A program made the position numbers and the translations under genes. Shown piece by piece: positions 36,574 to 46,784 of a DNA stretch of 64,000 nucleotides. The first letter of the stretch is position 1, and every line of letters begins with the position of its first letter. The notes under the pieces were generated by a model. It saw only the letters and a program-made list of their open reading frames with translations. It was not told the origin of the DNA and did not search any database. Origin of the DNA: an uncultured Flavobacterium sp. (GTDB lineage Bacteria > Bacteroidota > Bacteroidia > Flavobacteriales > Flavobacteriaceae); NCBI GenBank assembly GCA_937773775.1, contig CALJVL010000010.1, forward strand, positions 62,001-126,000, read 5' to 3'.

Positions 36574-37614
36574 TTATTTTATCATTTCAATTTTTTGAAC
36601 TTCTTCTTGGTTTACACTGTCAAAGAATCCTTGTTCGTTCATCCAATCATCGCTGAATACTTTACTCATATAACGAGAACCGTGATCTGGGAATATGGCT
36701 ATAACATTACTGTTAACGTCAAATTCACCTTCTCCAGCATATTGCCTGATTGCTTGTAAAACAGCTCCTGAAGTATACCCAACAAACATCCCCTCTTTTC
36801 TAGCGATTTCTCTGGCAGAATGAGCGCTTTCTTCGTCAGTTACTTTCATGAATTTATCAATCATATCAAAATCGGTTGCGGATGGAATCAGGTTTTTACC
36901 TAGACCTTCTATTCTGTAAGGATAAATTTCATCTTTATCAAACTCTCTTGTTTCATGATATTTTTTTAACACCGAACCAAAAGCATCAACTCCAAGAATT
37001 TTAATATTTGGGTTTTGTTCTTTTAAGTATTTTGCTGTTCCTGAGATTGTTCCTCCAGTTCCGCTACAAGCAACAAGGTGTGTAATTTGGCCATTAGTTT
37101 GTTTCCAAATTTCGGGTCCAGTTGATTTGTAATGCGCATCAATATTTAACTGATTGAAATATTGATTGATATAAACCGACCCTTTCGTTTCTTCATGCAA
37201 TCTTTTGGCTACACTATAATAAGAACGTTCATCATCTGCCGACACATGAGCTGGGCATACATAAACTTTTGCTCCTAAGCTGCGAAGCATATCAATTTTA
37301 TCTTTGGATGATTTTGAACTTACAGCAAGGATACAATTATAGCCTTTAATGATACTCACCATAGCCAAGCTAAAACCAGTATTCCCCGAAGTAGTTTCGA
37401 CTATGGTATCTCCTGGAGATAATATCCCTCTTTCCTCAGCATCCTCAATAATGTAAAGTGCTATTCTGTCTTTGGAGGAGTGCCCTGGATTAAAAGCTTC
37501 TACCTTTGCATAGAAATTACCTTCTAACTCTTCGGTCACTCTGTTTAGCTTAATGAGTGGTGTGTTACCTATTAATTCTAAAACATTATTGTATGCGTTT
37601 ATTTCTTCTTTCAT
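36574..37614 (-). CDS. Cysteine synthase / cystathionine beta-synthase core family protein
   Basis: A 346-residue fold type II PLP enzyme. The Schiff-base Lys48 sits in [11 protein letters not shown], the substrate loop in [13 protein letters not shown], and the phosphate cup in [12 protein letters not shown]. It matches the catalytic core of cystathionine beta-synthase or O-acetylserine sulfhydrylase, without the regulatory CBS pair. The Asp-rich [13 protein letters not shown] segment and length are more like CBS-type enzymes than CysK; exact reaction is undecided. Monocistronic on the minus strand, convergent with the unassigned PLP enzyme. Confidence 0.88.
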   Translation of the reverse strand: MKEEINAYNNVLELIGNTPLIKLNRVTEELEGNFYAKVEAFNPGHSSKDRIALYIIEDAEERGILSPGDTIVETTSGNTGFSLAMVSIIKGYNCILAVSSKSSKDKIDMLRSLGAKVYVCPAHVSADDERSYYSVAKRLHEETKGSVYINQYFNQLNIDAHYKSTGPEIWKQTNGQITHLVACSGTGGTISGTAKYLKEQNPNIKILGVDAFGSVLKKYHETREFDKDEIYPYRIEGLGKNLIPSATDFDMIDKFMKVTDEESAHSAREIARKEGMFVGYTSGAVLQAIRQYAGEGEFDVNSNVIAIFPDHGSRYMSKVFSDDWMNEQGFFDSVNQEEVQKIEMIK

Positions 37615-37683
37615 AAAAAAAAGTTAGGCAAATTCATCTTTGTTAGAACTCGAAACAGCACAAATTTAACAAAATTTTTTGAA

Positions 37684-39744
37684 TTACTTTTTAATTTTTT
37701 CTAAATCTAATAAAAAGCTGAATTCCTTTGCCAATTCTTTAAGAGCTTCAAACCTACCAGACGCTCCTCCATGACCCGCGTCCATGTTTGTATCTAAAAC
37801 CAAAAGATTATTATCGGTTTTTAAAGTCCGTAATTTAGCTACCCATTTCGCTGGCTCCCAATACTGCACCTGAGAGTCATGTAAACCAGTGGATATATAC
37901 ATATTAGGATAAGCTTGAGATATAACATTGTCATAAGGAGAGTAGGACTTCATATAGCCATAGTATTTTTTTACATTCGGATTTCCCCATTCATCATATT
38001 CCCCTGTCGTTAAAGGAATTGTATCATCTAACATTGTAGTAGCCACATCTACAAAAGGAACTTGAGCAATTACCCCATTATATAATTCTGGCGCCATATT
38101 CAAAACAACACCCATTAATAATCCTCCAGCAGATCCTCCTTCTGCATATAAATGCTCAGGTGAAGTATATTTTTCCTTGATTAAATATTTAGAGCAGTCA
38201 ATGAAATCAGTGAAAGTGTTTTTCTTTTTTAATAATTTTCCATCTTCGTACCATTTTCTTCCTAAATCTTCTCCACCACGAATGTGCGCGATTGCGTAAA
38301 CAAAACCTCTGTCTAATAATGATAATCTTGTTGACGAAAAATGGGCATCCATAGAATGTCCATAAGAACCATAAGCATATAACAAAAACGGATTTTTACC
38401 GTCTTTCTTCATACCTTTTCTATAAACTACTGAGATAGGAACTATGGTTGCATCCTTAGCAGTTGCCCATAAACGTTCTTCAATGTAATTCTCTTTATCG
38501 AATTTACCTCCAAGCACTTCCTGTTCCTTCTTGATTTCTTTGTCCTTCGTTTTCATGTTAAAATCAATGATCGAAGCTGGTGTGGCCATTGATTGATAGG
38601 CAAAACGCAGAATATCAGTATCGAAATCAACATTTGATGTTGGATAGACTGTGTAGGTTTCACTTTCAAAAGGCAAGTAATATTCCCCAATTCCGTTCCA
38701 TGGCATGATTCGAATTTTATTCAGACCATTACTTCGTTCAGAAACAACTAAAAAATCTTTAAAAATATCAATATCTTCTAATAGAACATCATCGCGATGG
38801 GCAATAACATCTTGCCAATTCTCCATTGACGTTGCCGATTCAGGAGTCTTCATCAGCTTAAAATTAGTGGCTTTGTCTTTATTGGTAACAATATAAAAAC
38901 TATCACCATAATGCGAAATACTATACTCTAAACCTCTTTTTCTTTTTTGAAAAACAGAGAACTTACCTTCCGGCTTATCAGCCAATAACGATCTAAATTC
39001 TGATGTTAAGGTACTTGAAGAGCTTATCAGAATATATTTTTTTGATTTTTCCTTTCCTACAGCCACATCATAAGTATCATCTTTTTCAAAATAAATCAAC
39101 TTGTCATTTGATGTTTCGGTTCCTAAAATGTGCTTCAATACTGTATCAGAACGCAAAGTATTCTCATCTTGTTTAGTATAAAAAACGGTTTTATTATCAT
39201 TTGCCCATGTAGAATTCCCCGTGGTATTTTCTATTTTATCCGATAAAATTTCACCCGTAAGTAAATTTTTGAATTGTAAAGTATAGATTCGTCTCCCCAC
39301 TGTGTCGACTGCGTAGGTAGCAAACTGATTGTCAACGCTGATACTTAAACCGCTTAAATTGAAGTACTTTTTCCCTTTAGCTAGTTCGTTACAGTCGAAC
39401 ATAATCTCTTCTTTTGCAGACAGACTCTCTTTCTTCCGAGAATAAATAGGATAATCATTTCCCTTTTCAAAACGGGTAATATAATAATAGCCATTGTATA
39501 AATAAGGTACTGATTCATCATCTTCCTTGATCCTGGCTTTCATTTCCTCGAACAATTCCTTTTGAAATTCCTGCGTATGGGCAGTCATTTTTTGATAATA
39601 TTCGTTCTCTTTATTAAGGTAATCAATGACTTCAGGGTTTTCTCTGTCTTTTAACCAAAAATAGTTGTCTATTCTAATATCTCCGAACTTTTCTAATATA
39701 GTTGGTATAACTTTAGCAACTGGTGGTTGTATCTTTTCTGTCAT
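37684..39744 (-). CDS. S9 family oligopeptidase (oligopeptidase B type)
   Basis: A 686-residue prolyl-oligopeptidase-family serine peptidase: an N-terminal beta-propeller (about 70-400) and a C-terminal alpha/beta-hydrolase domain. The catalytic residues are Ser538 (EGGSAGG), Asp623 (GLHDSQV) and His658 (MDAGHGGASGR). The AIAHIRGGEDLGRKWYEDGK and YTSPEHLYAEGG stretches are characteristic of PtrB, which cleaves short peptides after basic residues. No signal peptide, so cytoplasmic. Single gene on the minus strand. Confidence 0.93.
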   Translation of the reverse strand: MTEKIQPPVAKVIPTILEKFGDIRIDNYFWLKDRENPEVIDYLNKENEYYQKMTAHTQEFQKELFEEMKARIKEDDESVPYLYNGYYYITRFEKGNDYPIYSRKKESLSAKEEIMFDCNELAKGKKYFNLSGLSISVDNQFATYAVDTVGRRIYTLQFKNLLTGEILSDKIENTTGNSTWANDNKTVFYTKQDENTLRSDTVLKHILGTETSNDKLIYFEKDDTYDVAVGKEKSKKYILISSSSTLTSEFRSLLADKPEGKFSVFQKRKRGLEYSISHYGDSFYIVTNKDKATNFKLMKTPESATSMENWQDVIAHRDDVLLEDIDIFKDFLVVSERSNGLNKIRIMPWNGIGEYYLPFESETYTVYPTSNVDFDTDILRFAYQSMATPASIIDFNMKTKDKEIKKEQEVLGGKFDKENYIEERLWATAKDATIVPISVVYRKGMKKDGKNPFLLYAYGSYGHSMDAHFSSTRLSLLDRGFVYAIAHIRGGEDLGRKWYEDGKLLKKKNTFTDFIDCSKYLIKEKYTSPEHLYAEGGSAGGLLMGVVLNMAPELYNGVIAQVPFVDVATTMLDDTIPLTTGEYDEWGNPNVKKYYGYMKSYSPYDNVISQAYPNMYISTGLHDSQVQYWEPAKWVAKLRTLKTDNNLLVLDTNMDAGHGGASGRFEALKELAKEFSFLLDLEKIKK

Positions 39745-39888
39745 TTTTTAGGCTTTCAAGTTTTTAAAACAAGGTACAAAAATAAGGCAAAGTCAGCTCA
39801 TAGCGACTGCATTTTTCGTCTTATTTAACATTGCGTATCATTCTGATTTTTTGTAATTTCGTAATTATATACTTTTAAAATTATCAAA

Positions 39889-40209
39889 ATGGATTTAATG
39901 GGAATGATGGGAAAACTTAAGGAGACCCAACAAAAAATGGAAGAAACAAAAAAAAGACTGGATTCAGTTCTTGTAGACGAACAAAGTACGGATGGTTTAT
40001 TAAAAATAACGATTACTGCCAACAGAACAATAAAGTCCATCACAATTGACGATGAGCTGCTTGAAGACAAAGAACAACTAGAAGATTATATGGTTTTAGT
40101 GATGAACAAGGCAATCGAAAAAGCAACAAAAGTAAATGAAGCGGAACTCGATGCTGTTGCAAAAATGGACATGCCGATGATTCCTGGAATGGAGAATATG
40201 TTTAAATAA
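39889..40209 (+). CDS. YbaB/EbfC family nucleoid-associated protein
   Basis: A 106-residue protein of the YbaB/EbfC family: [19 protein letters not shown] helix, a central [20 protein letters not shown] strand pair, and a C-terminal helix ending in PGMENMF. These small dimeric proteins bind DNA and often accompany dnaX/recR, which are not here. Divergent from the oligopeptidase gene, followed by an 18-bp hairpin. Confidence 0.92.
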   Translation: MDLMGMMGKLKETQQKMEETKKRLDSVLVDEQSTDGLLKITITANRTIKSITIDDELLEDKEQLEDYMVLVMNKAIEKATKVNEAELDAVAKMDMPMIPGMENMFK

Positions 40210-40216
40210 AATATTA

Positions 40217-40264
40217 TCAGGTTTAAAGTTTTAGATAATACTAAAACTTTAAACCTGAATTTTT
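40217..40264. terminator. Bidirectional terminator
   Basis: Perfect 18-bp arms TCAGGTTTAAAGTTTTAG / CTAAAACTTTAAACCTGA with an ATAATA loop, between convergent ybaB-type and threonine aldolase genes, followed by T5. Confidence 0.88.
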
Positions 40265-40267
40265 GAA

Positions 40268-41293
40268 CTAGATTGTTAGTTTTTCCAGAGTCTCTAAAAC
40301 ATAAGTATGCATGACCTCTCTATAATCGAGATGCGTAACAATTCTTAATTTTCCATGACCCATCGAACTTATAGAAATATTCTTTTGCTTTAATTTTTCG
40401 ATCAAAACCTGATCACTGCAGTTAGCTGCCAATGAAAAAATCAAAATATTAGTTTCTACAGGCTCAACCGAAGAAACCCAACTTGCTTTATTAAGCACAC
40501 TGGCCAATTCTTTAGCTCTTCTGTGGTCTTCTGCAAGACGTTCCACATTATTATCTATAGCATAAATTCCAGCTGCAGCGAGATATCCTACTTGGCGCAT
40601 TCCTCCTCCTAGAATTTTACGTATTCTTAAAGCACGATGAATAGTAGCTTTATCTGCCAATAAAACAGAACCAATAGGTGCACCAAGTCCTTTTGACAAA
40701 CAAACTGAAATGGTATCGAACAGTTTACCGAAGTCTTTTGGGTCTTGTTTTTTGACCACCAAAGCATTCCAAATTCGGGCTCCATCAAGATGAAATTTTA
40801 GATTATTGGCAACACAAACCGCCTTTATCTTTTTTAAGTCTTCTAATTCATAACAGGCTCCTCCACCTTTATTAGTCGTGTTTTCTACGCAAACCAAACT
40901 CGTTAAAGGACTGTGGTAAAACTCAGGGTCATTAATTGCTGCCGCTACTTGCTCAGCAGTTATCATTCCTCGCTTTCCATCGAGTAAACAACAAGAAACC
41001 CCGCTATTAAAAGAGGCACCGCCTCCTTCATAATGATAAACATGGGCGTATTTATCGGCTATTAATTGCTCTCCTGGCTGCGTATGCAATTTTATGGCTG
41101 TTTGGTTTGCCATCGTTCCTGACGGAAAAAACAATCCTGCTTCCATACCGAACATAGCGGCCAATTTTGCTTCTAATGCTATAACCGTCGGATCCTGTTT
41201 ATAAACATCATCACCCACTTCGGCTTTAAACATATACTGCAACATTTCCTGTGTGGGCTTAGTAATAGTATCACTAATTAAATTTATTTCCAT
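40268..41293 (-). CDS. Low-specificity L-threonine aldolase family protein
   Basis: A 341-residue fold type I PLP enzyme. The N-terminal INLISDTITKPTQEML is the family opening. The HLDGARIWNA block supplies the PLP-binding Asp, and VCLSKGLGAPIGSVLLAD the Schiff-base Lys. It cleaves threonine or allo-threonine to glycine and acetaldehyde, so with thrABC and gcvT it could link threonine, glycine and one-carbon metabolism, though the genes are not clustered. Divergent from prfB. Confidence 0.92.
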   Translation of the reverse strand: MEINLISDTITKPTQEMLQYMFKAEVGDDVYKQDPTVIALEAKLAAMFGMEAGLFFPSGTMANQTAIKLHTQPGEQLIADKYAHVYHYEGGGASFNSGVSCCLLDGKRGMITAEQVAAAINDPEFYHSPLTSLVCVENTTNKGGGACYELEDLKKIKAVCVANNLKFHLDGARIWNALVVKKQDPKDFGKLFDTISVCLSKGLGAPIGSVLLADKATIHRALRIRKILGGGMRQVGYLAAAGIYAIDNNVERLAEDHRRAKELASVLNKASWVSSVEPVETNILIFSLAANCSDQVLIEKLKQKNISISSMGHGKLRIVTHLDYREVMHTYVLETLEKLTI

Positions 41294-41312
41294 ATTCTAA
41301 AAACTATATCTT

Positions 41313-41320
41313 ATTTTTGT
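41313..41320 (+). promoter_or_regulatory. -7 promoter box for prfB
   Basis: TATTTTTG matches TAnnTTTG, 20 bases before the prfB ATG, giving a very short leader. No clear -33 TTG. Confidence 0.45.
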
Positions 41321-41340
41321 CCCACAAAATTACATAATTT

Positions 41341-42439
41341 ATGACAACTACCGAACAAATTAAAGGTATTGTAGAGCGCCTTGGTGCGTTGAGGAGGTAT
41401 CTTTGACGTTGATGCCAAACTAATTGAAATTTCAAACGAGGAAGAAAAGACTTTTGCCCCTGATTTTTGGAACAATCCAAAAGAAGCGGAGAGCATAGTC
41501 AAGAATCTTAGAAACAAAAAAAAGTGGATTGAAGATTATGATAAAGCAGTCGAAATGACTGACGAATTGCAATTAACTTATGAATTTCATAAGGAAGGGG
41601 AGCTAACCGCAGAAGAACTGGACGAGCAATACGCTCTTACAGAAAATCATCTTGATGCTATTGAGTTCAAGAACATGCTTTCAGACGAAGGGGATACCTT
41701 AAGCGCCGTATTACAAATAACGGCTGGGGCTGGCGGAACCGAAAGTTGCGACTGGGCCGAAATGCTGATGCGCATGTATATGATGTGGGGAGACAAACAC
41801 GGCTACAAAATAAAAGAACTGAATTTCCAAAAAGGAGAATCTGCCGGTATTAAAACCGTAACTCTTGAGTTTGAAGGGGATTATTCTTTTGGATACTTAA
41901 AAGGGGAAAATGGAGTACACCGTTTAGTACGTATTTCACCTTTTGACAGTAATGCTAAAAGGCATACTTCGTTTGCGTCCGTATATGTGTATCCACTAGT
42001 TGACGATAGTATAGAAATTGATATTAATCCTGCTGACATTGAAATTACAACTTCCCGCTCCAGTGGTGCCGGAGGACAAAATGTAAATAAGGTGGAGACC
42101 AAGGTGCAATTAGTTCATAAACCTACAGGAATTCAAATTCAATGTTCTGAAACTCGTTCGCAACAGGATAACAGGCAACGTGCGATGCAAATGTTACGTT
42201 CTCAACTGTACGAAATCGAATTGAAAAAACAACAAGCGGAACGTGCAAACATTGAAGCTAGCAAAATGAAAATAGAATGGGGCTCACAAATCCGAAATTA
42301 TGTGATGCAACCTTATAAGTTAGTAAAAGACGTTCGGACTGGTTACGAGACTAGTGATGTAGACGGCGTTATGAACGGTCAAATCGATGAGTTCCTGAAA
42401 GCATATCTCATGATGATGGGGCAAAAGGAAGAAGAATAG
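41341..42439 (+). CDS. prfB: Peptide chain release factor 2, with programmed +1 frameshift
   Basis: Frame 0 runs 21 codons from ATG 41341 to the recoding site AGG AGG TAT CTT TGA C. Here the TGA at 41404-41406 is the RF2-dependent stop, AGGAGG is the internal Shine-Dalgarno-like stimulator, and CTT TGA C is the slippery site. After a +1 shift translation resumes at GAC 41405 and continues to 42439, for 365 residues. The product has the RF2-specific SPF tripeptide ([12 protein letters not shown]) and the GGQ peptidyl-transferase motif ([13 protein letters not shown]). RF2 releases peptides at UGA and UAA; low RF2 promotes the shift, giving autoregulation. Confidence 0.97.
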
Positions 42440-42510
42440 TTTTCCGTGGTCATCGAAAATTGTCATTCTATAAATTGTCACTTCGGCGAATAATAAGCTA
42501 AATTTAAATA

Positions 42511-42558
42511 AAAAGTCCCCCCAACTTTCGCATATCGAAATGTTGGGGACGATTTTTT
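42511..42558 (+). terminator. prfB terminator
   Basis: A long imperfect stem: CCCAACTTTCG opposes CGAAATGTTGGG, extended by GTCCCC/GGGGAC with a bulge, followed by T6. Confidence 0.85.
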
Positions 42559-43311
42559 AAACTTTCATGGCTTGCTTTGCGGATGTTGATAAGGGACTTT
42601 CTAAAAACCACTTTTCAAAACATTAAAATTTCCCTAATCGAAAGATTCCGGATGGTTACTTGATGTATCCTTTCGTTTATTAGGCGGTGATGTGAAAGTT
42701 TTTTTGTTATTCCAACTACAACCGAATATAGTTCCATTTCTTATTTTTTACTCTAAGGCCACAACAAATAGCTTTAGCTTTCTGGCTCACAATTTTAAAT
42801 TACCAATATTCTAAGCTAATTTTGAGCTGTCTTGTAACTACTAATACATTTTTTAATTGTAGTAGTAATATAGGCTTGAGGACTTGAATGGCGCGACGAA
42901 AAAACACTAAAGACAGAAAGGTAAATCTATTTAAAAGCACTGCTTCTTGATTAGTCTAGACTCATTTATTGTGGTTTAACCTAAGCAATAAAAAAAACTA
43001 GGAATCAAGCATCAAAAAACGAAAACTGTTAAAAAAAACAAAATAATCCCTGCAAACGCACGCTTCTTCTTGTTATTCAAACGTTAATGTACTGATAATG
43101 TTTGCCTTTTACTCTAGAATAACCTTATCTTCGTATCTCAACAGTTGTATTTTACAAACCGCGGCATTTTATTTTTTCAATAAAAACCACTTGCTTCGTA
43201 AAAGAACCCTAAACTTCTGGTTGAATATTATAAACGCAAAACTATCTGTTTTGCATTATAAATAATTTTGGCAGACGCCAAAAAATTAATTTTCTTAAAA
43301 TTTATAAAATT
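42559..43311. other. Long intergenic region, no gene seen
   Basis: About 750 bp with stops in all frames, no tRNA and no strong inverted repeat. TAATTTTG at 43263-43270 fits the -7 consensus and could start the aldehyde dehydrogenase/aconitase transcript, 41 bases before its ATG. No recognisable gene remnant. Confidence 0.5.
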
Positions 43312-44694
43312 ATGCCAATACAAACAACAAATCCGGCAACAAACAAAATCGTTAAATCATTTGACGAAATGACCGACAAGCAGGTAGACGATGCTATTGC
43401 ACAATCTGCAAGCACCTTTCAGGACTGGAAAAAAACATCCTATTCAGAAAGAGCTGCTGTTTTGACTAAAGTGGCCTCTTTGATGAGAGAAAACAAAGCT
43501 GCTCTATCAACTTTGATTACCCTGGAAATGGGAAAAATTCTTTCTCAAGCAGAAGGCGAAGTAGAATTAAGTGCCAATATTCTAGACTATTATGCCAAAA
43601 ATGGCGAAGCGTTTTTAGCAGACAAAAAATTGGAGCCTGAATTGGGCGAGGCCATTATTAGATCAAGCCCAATAGGAGTTTTACTGGGTGTTCAACCTTG
43701 GAATTTCCCTTTCTATCAAGTAGCTCGCTTCATTGCGCCAAATATCATGGTAGGAAATACAATCTTACTAAAACACGCCTCAATGGTTCCTCAATGTGCA
43801 ATTGCAATTGAAGATTTATTCAAACAAGCTCAAGCGCCAACAGGACTATACACTAATTTGTTGATCTCAGGAAGGAGAGCATCAGCAATTGTTTCTGACA
43901 AAAGAATCAAAGGTGTTTCACTCACCGGTAGTGAAGCCGCGGGTGCAAGTTTAGCTGCAGAAGCCGGAAAAAGTCTTAAAAAGTCAGTTTTAGAATTAGG
44001 AGGTAATGATGCTTTTATTGTTTTAGAAGATGCTGATATCGACAAAGCTGTTGATTGGGCTGTAATAGGCAGAATGAACAATAATGGTGAAAGCTGCATC
44101 GCTTCCAAAAGAATTATTGCTGTTGAAGCTATCGCTGACGAGTTTATCGAAAAATTCACAGCTAAATTAGCAAAGATGAAAGTGGGCGATCCAATGGATC
44201 CAGATACAGAACTTGGGCCTTTAAGTAGTGAAGAAGCTTTACTACATTTATTAGATCAAGTTGAAAGATCAATTGCTGCAGGAGCTACCGTTTTGTTAGG
44301 TGGTAAAAGAGTCGATGGTCCAGGAGCCTTTATGGAGCCTACTATTTTAACAGATTTAAATCCTAAAATCCCTGCATATCACGAAGAACTATTTGGACCA
44401 GTTTCCTCTTTCTACAGAGCAAAAGACGAAGCTGCAGCAATTGTATTGGCCAATGATTCTGATTTTGGTCTAGGCGGATCCATCTTTACTAAAGATATCG
44501 AACGCGGAAAACGAATTGCAGATCAAATTGATTCTGGAATGGTATTTATTAATCACCCAACTTGGACACAAGCTGATTTACCTTTTGGCGGAACCAAAGG
44601 ATCTGGTTATGGTAGAGAACTTTCTGAAATTGGAATCCATGAATTTGTAAATAAAAAATTAATTCGTGTTAGTGGAATATCTGATCCGTTCTAG
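43312..44694 (+). CDS. NAD(P)-dependent succinate-semialdehyde dehydrogenase-type aldehyde dehydrogenase
   Basis: A 460-residue aldehyde dehydrogenase. The catalytic Cys262 lies in NNNGESCIASKR and the general base Glu228 in LELGGND; GVQPWNFPFYQ and SLTGSEAAG belong to the cofactor site. The overall pattern (short N-terminus MPIQTTNPATNKIVKSF, FGGTKGSGYGRELS near the end) is that of succinate-semialdehyde dehydrogenases of the Sad/GabD group. Succinate semialdehyde would feed the TCA cycle. It is 40 bp upstream of an aconitase gene in the same direction, probably one operon. Substrate is inferred. Confidence 0.88.
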   Translation: MPIQTTNPATNKIVKSFDEMTDKQVDDAIAQSASTFQDWKKTSYSERAAVLTKVASLMRENKAALSTLITLEMGKILSQAEGEVELSANILDYYAKNGEAFLADKKLEPELGEAIIRSSPIGVLLGVQPWNFPFYQVARFIAPNIMVGNTILLKHASMVPQCAIAIEDLFKQAQAPTGLYTNLLISGRRASAIVSDKRIKGVSLTGSEAAGASLAAEAGKSLKKSVLELGGNDAFIVLEDADIDKAVDWAVIGRMNNNGESCIASKRIIAVEAIADEFIEKFTAKLAKMKVGDPMDPDTELGPLSSEEALLHLLDQVERSIAAGATVLLGGKRVDGPGAFMEPTILTDLNPKIPAYHEELFGPVSSFYRAKDEAAAIVLANDSDFGLGGSIFTKDIERGKRIADQIDSGMVFINHPTWTQADLPFGGTKGSGYGRELSEIGIHEFVNKKLIRVSGISDPF

Positions 44695-44734
44695 AATGAA
44701 ACAATAGCTAGAATTTTACATCTAAAAACAAAAT

Positions 44735-46699
44735 ATGTCAAAATTAAACGTTAGTCAAAAATTAATCCAAACGCATCTTTTACATGGTGAAATGATAGCG
44801 GGTCAGGAAATTGGTATACGAATAGATCAGGCTTTGCTGCAGGACGCTACCGGAACATTGGTCCAATTAGAATTAGAAGCAATGGGCCTTAAAAAAGCCA
44901 AAACAGAAGTTGCGGTTCAATATGTTGATCACAACCTATTGCAAACTGATTCTAAAAACGCCGATGACCATTTGTTTTTACTTTCGGCGGCACAAAAATT
45001 TGGTCTTTGGTACAGCCGTCCCGGAAACGGCGTAAGTCATCCGGTACATATGGAACGTTTTGGCAAACCAGGAAAAACACTCGTTGGTTCCGATAGCCAT
45101 TCTTGTGCTGCAGGATCGCTAGGAATGCTAGCCATCGGGACGGGTGGCTTAGACGTTGCAGCTGCCATTGCAGGTCAACCCTATTTTGTAAAAATGCCAA
45201 AAATAATGGGTGTAAAACTCAGCGGTAAATTACCCGATTGGGTTAGTGCTAAAGATGTTATTTTAGAAATGCTAAGACGCTATGATGTAAAAGGTGGAGT
45301 AGGAAAAATAATAGAATATTACGGTGATGGATTGAAAAATCTGAGTGTGATGGACCGTCATGTTATTGCGAATATGGGTGCCGAATTAGGCGCCACAACT
45401 ACTGTATTTCCAAGTGATGACGAAACCAAACGCTTTTTAATTTCCCAAGACAGGAAATCTGATTGGACAGAATTAGTTGCGGACCCAGAAGCGACTTATG
45501 ATGAATATGCAGAAATCAATTTGGACGATTTAGTTCCATTAATTGCCTTGCCTACAAGTCCTGGAAACGTAGTACCTGTGAGCGAAGTTGCCGGAAAAAC
45601 AATTGGTCAGGTTGTTATAGGCTCTTCGGCAAATCCTGGATTAAGAGATTTTTGGATTGCCGGAGCCATAGTAAAGGACAAAACTATCAACAGTGCAGTT
45701 TCGTTTGATGTCAATCCTACTTCCAGACAAACGATTCAAAACATGCTAAAGAATTTTACTTTTGCTAATTTGATAACTGCTGGAGCTCGTTTTCATCAAT
45801 CGGGTTGTATGGGCTGTATAGGAATGGGACAAGCTCCCGCTACAGGAACAATCAGTTTAAGAACTATGCCAAGAAATTTCCCAAGTCGATCTGGAACAGA
45901 AGACGATCAAGTGCATCTGTGTAGTCCAGAAACGGCTGCTGCATCTGCCCTGACAGGAAAAATCACAGATCCTAGAGATTTGGAAAAAATATATGGCATG
46001 AAATATCCTGAATTTGAGAATCCTGAAGTAGAAATCATCAATACTGATATGCTCGTTGCTCCATTAGAAGATGTATCAGAAGTCGAATTACACAAAGGAC
46101 CAAATATCAAATCGATTCCTGAAATCGAAGCTTTACAGCAAGACTATAGAGTTCCTATTTTATTAAAAATGGGAGATAACGTGTCTACTGATGAAATTTT
46201 GAAAGCTGGAGCCGACGTACTTCCTTTAAGAAGTAATATTCCTGAAATTAGCAAATATTCGTATAGTGTAATCGATCCTAGCTTTTACGACCGAGCCATG
46301 AAATCTAAAAAAGAATTTGGTGGACATATCGTCATTGCAAAAGAAAATTATGCCCAAGGTTCTAGTCGGGAACATGCCGCTCTTGCTCCTAAATATTTAG
46401 GACAAGTTGCTGTTATTGCCCAAAGTTACGCCCGTATTGCTTGGCAAAATTTAGTCAATTTCGGAATAGTGCCTTTAGAATTTATAAACGTTTCTGATTA
46501 TGACAAAATGGAACAAGGAGATTTTATTCATTTTAAAAACCTCCGTGAAGATGTTGTCAATAGAAACAACATAAAAGTACTAGTCGAAAAAGCTGACGGA
46601 AGCACTTTAGAATTTGAAACCAAACACAGTTTAAGTGATCGTCAAATTAATGTCCTTGCAAAAGGAGGAATAATAAATGATTTCAGAACGAAACTATAA
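44735..46699 (+). CDS. Aconitate hydratase, short bacterial type
   Basis: A 654-residue aconitase, shorter than the ~755-residue mitochondrial-type or ~900-residue AcnA enzymes. DSHSCAAGSLG (Cys124) and the paired cluster ligands Cys358 and Cys361 in HQSGCMGCIGMG are present; the C-terminal swivel domain carries YAQGSSREHAALAP. Where most aconitases have a third cluster Cys in an IGSCTNS-type motif, this protein reads IGSSANPGLRD. It may belong to the Aquifex-type aconitase group (TIGR01342-like). Paired with a succinate-semialdehyde dehydrogenase gene; a role in a TCA bypass is inference. Confidence 0.85.
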   Translation: MSKLNVSQKLIQTHLLHGEMIAGQEIGIRIDQALLQDATGTLVQLELEAMGLKKAKTEVAVQYVDHNLLQTDSKNADDHLFLLSAAQKFGLWYSRPGNGVSHPVHMERFGKPGKTLVGSDSHSCAAGSLGMLAIGTGGLDVAAAIAGQPYFVKMPKIMGVKLSGKLPDWVSAKDVILEMLRRYDVKGGVGKIIEYYGDGLKNLSVMDRHVIANMGAELGATTTVFPSDDETKRFLISQDRKSDWTELVADPEATYDEYAEINLDDLVPLIALPTSPGNVVPVSEVAGKTIGQVVIGSSANPGLRDFWIAGAIVKDKTINSAVSFDVNPTSRQTIQNMLKNFTFANLITAGARFHQSGCMGCIGMGQAPATGTISLRTMPRNFPSRSGTEDDQVHLCSPETAAASALTGKITDPRDLEKIYGMKYPEFENPEVEIINTDMLVAPLEDVSEVELHKGPNIKSIPEIEALQQDYRVPILLKMGDNVSTDEILKAGADVLPLRSNIPEISKYSYSVIDPSFYDRAMKSKKEFGGHIVIAKENYAQGSSREHAALAPKYLGQVAVIAQSYARIAWQNLVNFGIVPLEFINVSDYDKMEQGDFIHFKNLREDVVNRNNIKVLVEKADGSTLEFETKHSLSDRQINVLAKGGIINDFRTKL

Positions 46700-46728
46700 G
46701 TTGGTATTAAACAAGAATTACAATTAAG

Positions 46729-46763
46729 AAAACTTCATTAACTTTAGATTAATGAAGTTTTTT
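46729..46763 (+). terminator. Terminator after aconitase
   Basis: Perfect 13-bp arms AAAACTTCATTAA / TTAATGAAGTTTT with a 7-nt loop and a following T-run. An in-frame ATG at 46752 inside the stem is not the start of the next gene. Confidence 0.88.
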
Positions 46764-46784
46764 TTTTTAAAATATGAAAATATT

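Noticed and set aside
41341..41406. Short frame before prfB ending in TGA, as a sign of a broken release factor gene
   Set aside because: The sequence context is the known RF2 recoding site with SD-like stimulator and CTT TGA C, so it is regulated frameshifting, not damage.
42559..43311. Possible hidden gene or ncRNA in the 750-bp gap
   Set aside because: Stops in all frames and no convincing fold by eye; only a -7 box near its end is supported.
46752..46784. Upstream ATG for the MDR oxidoreductase
   Set aside because: It lies inside the terminator stem of the aconitase gene, and the added residues are unlike family members.
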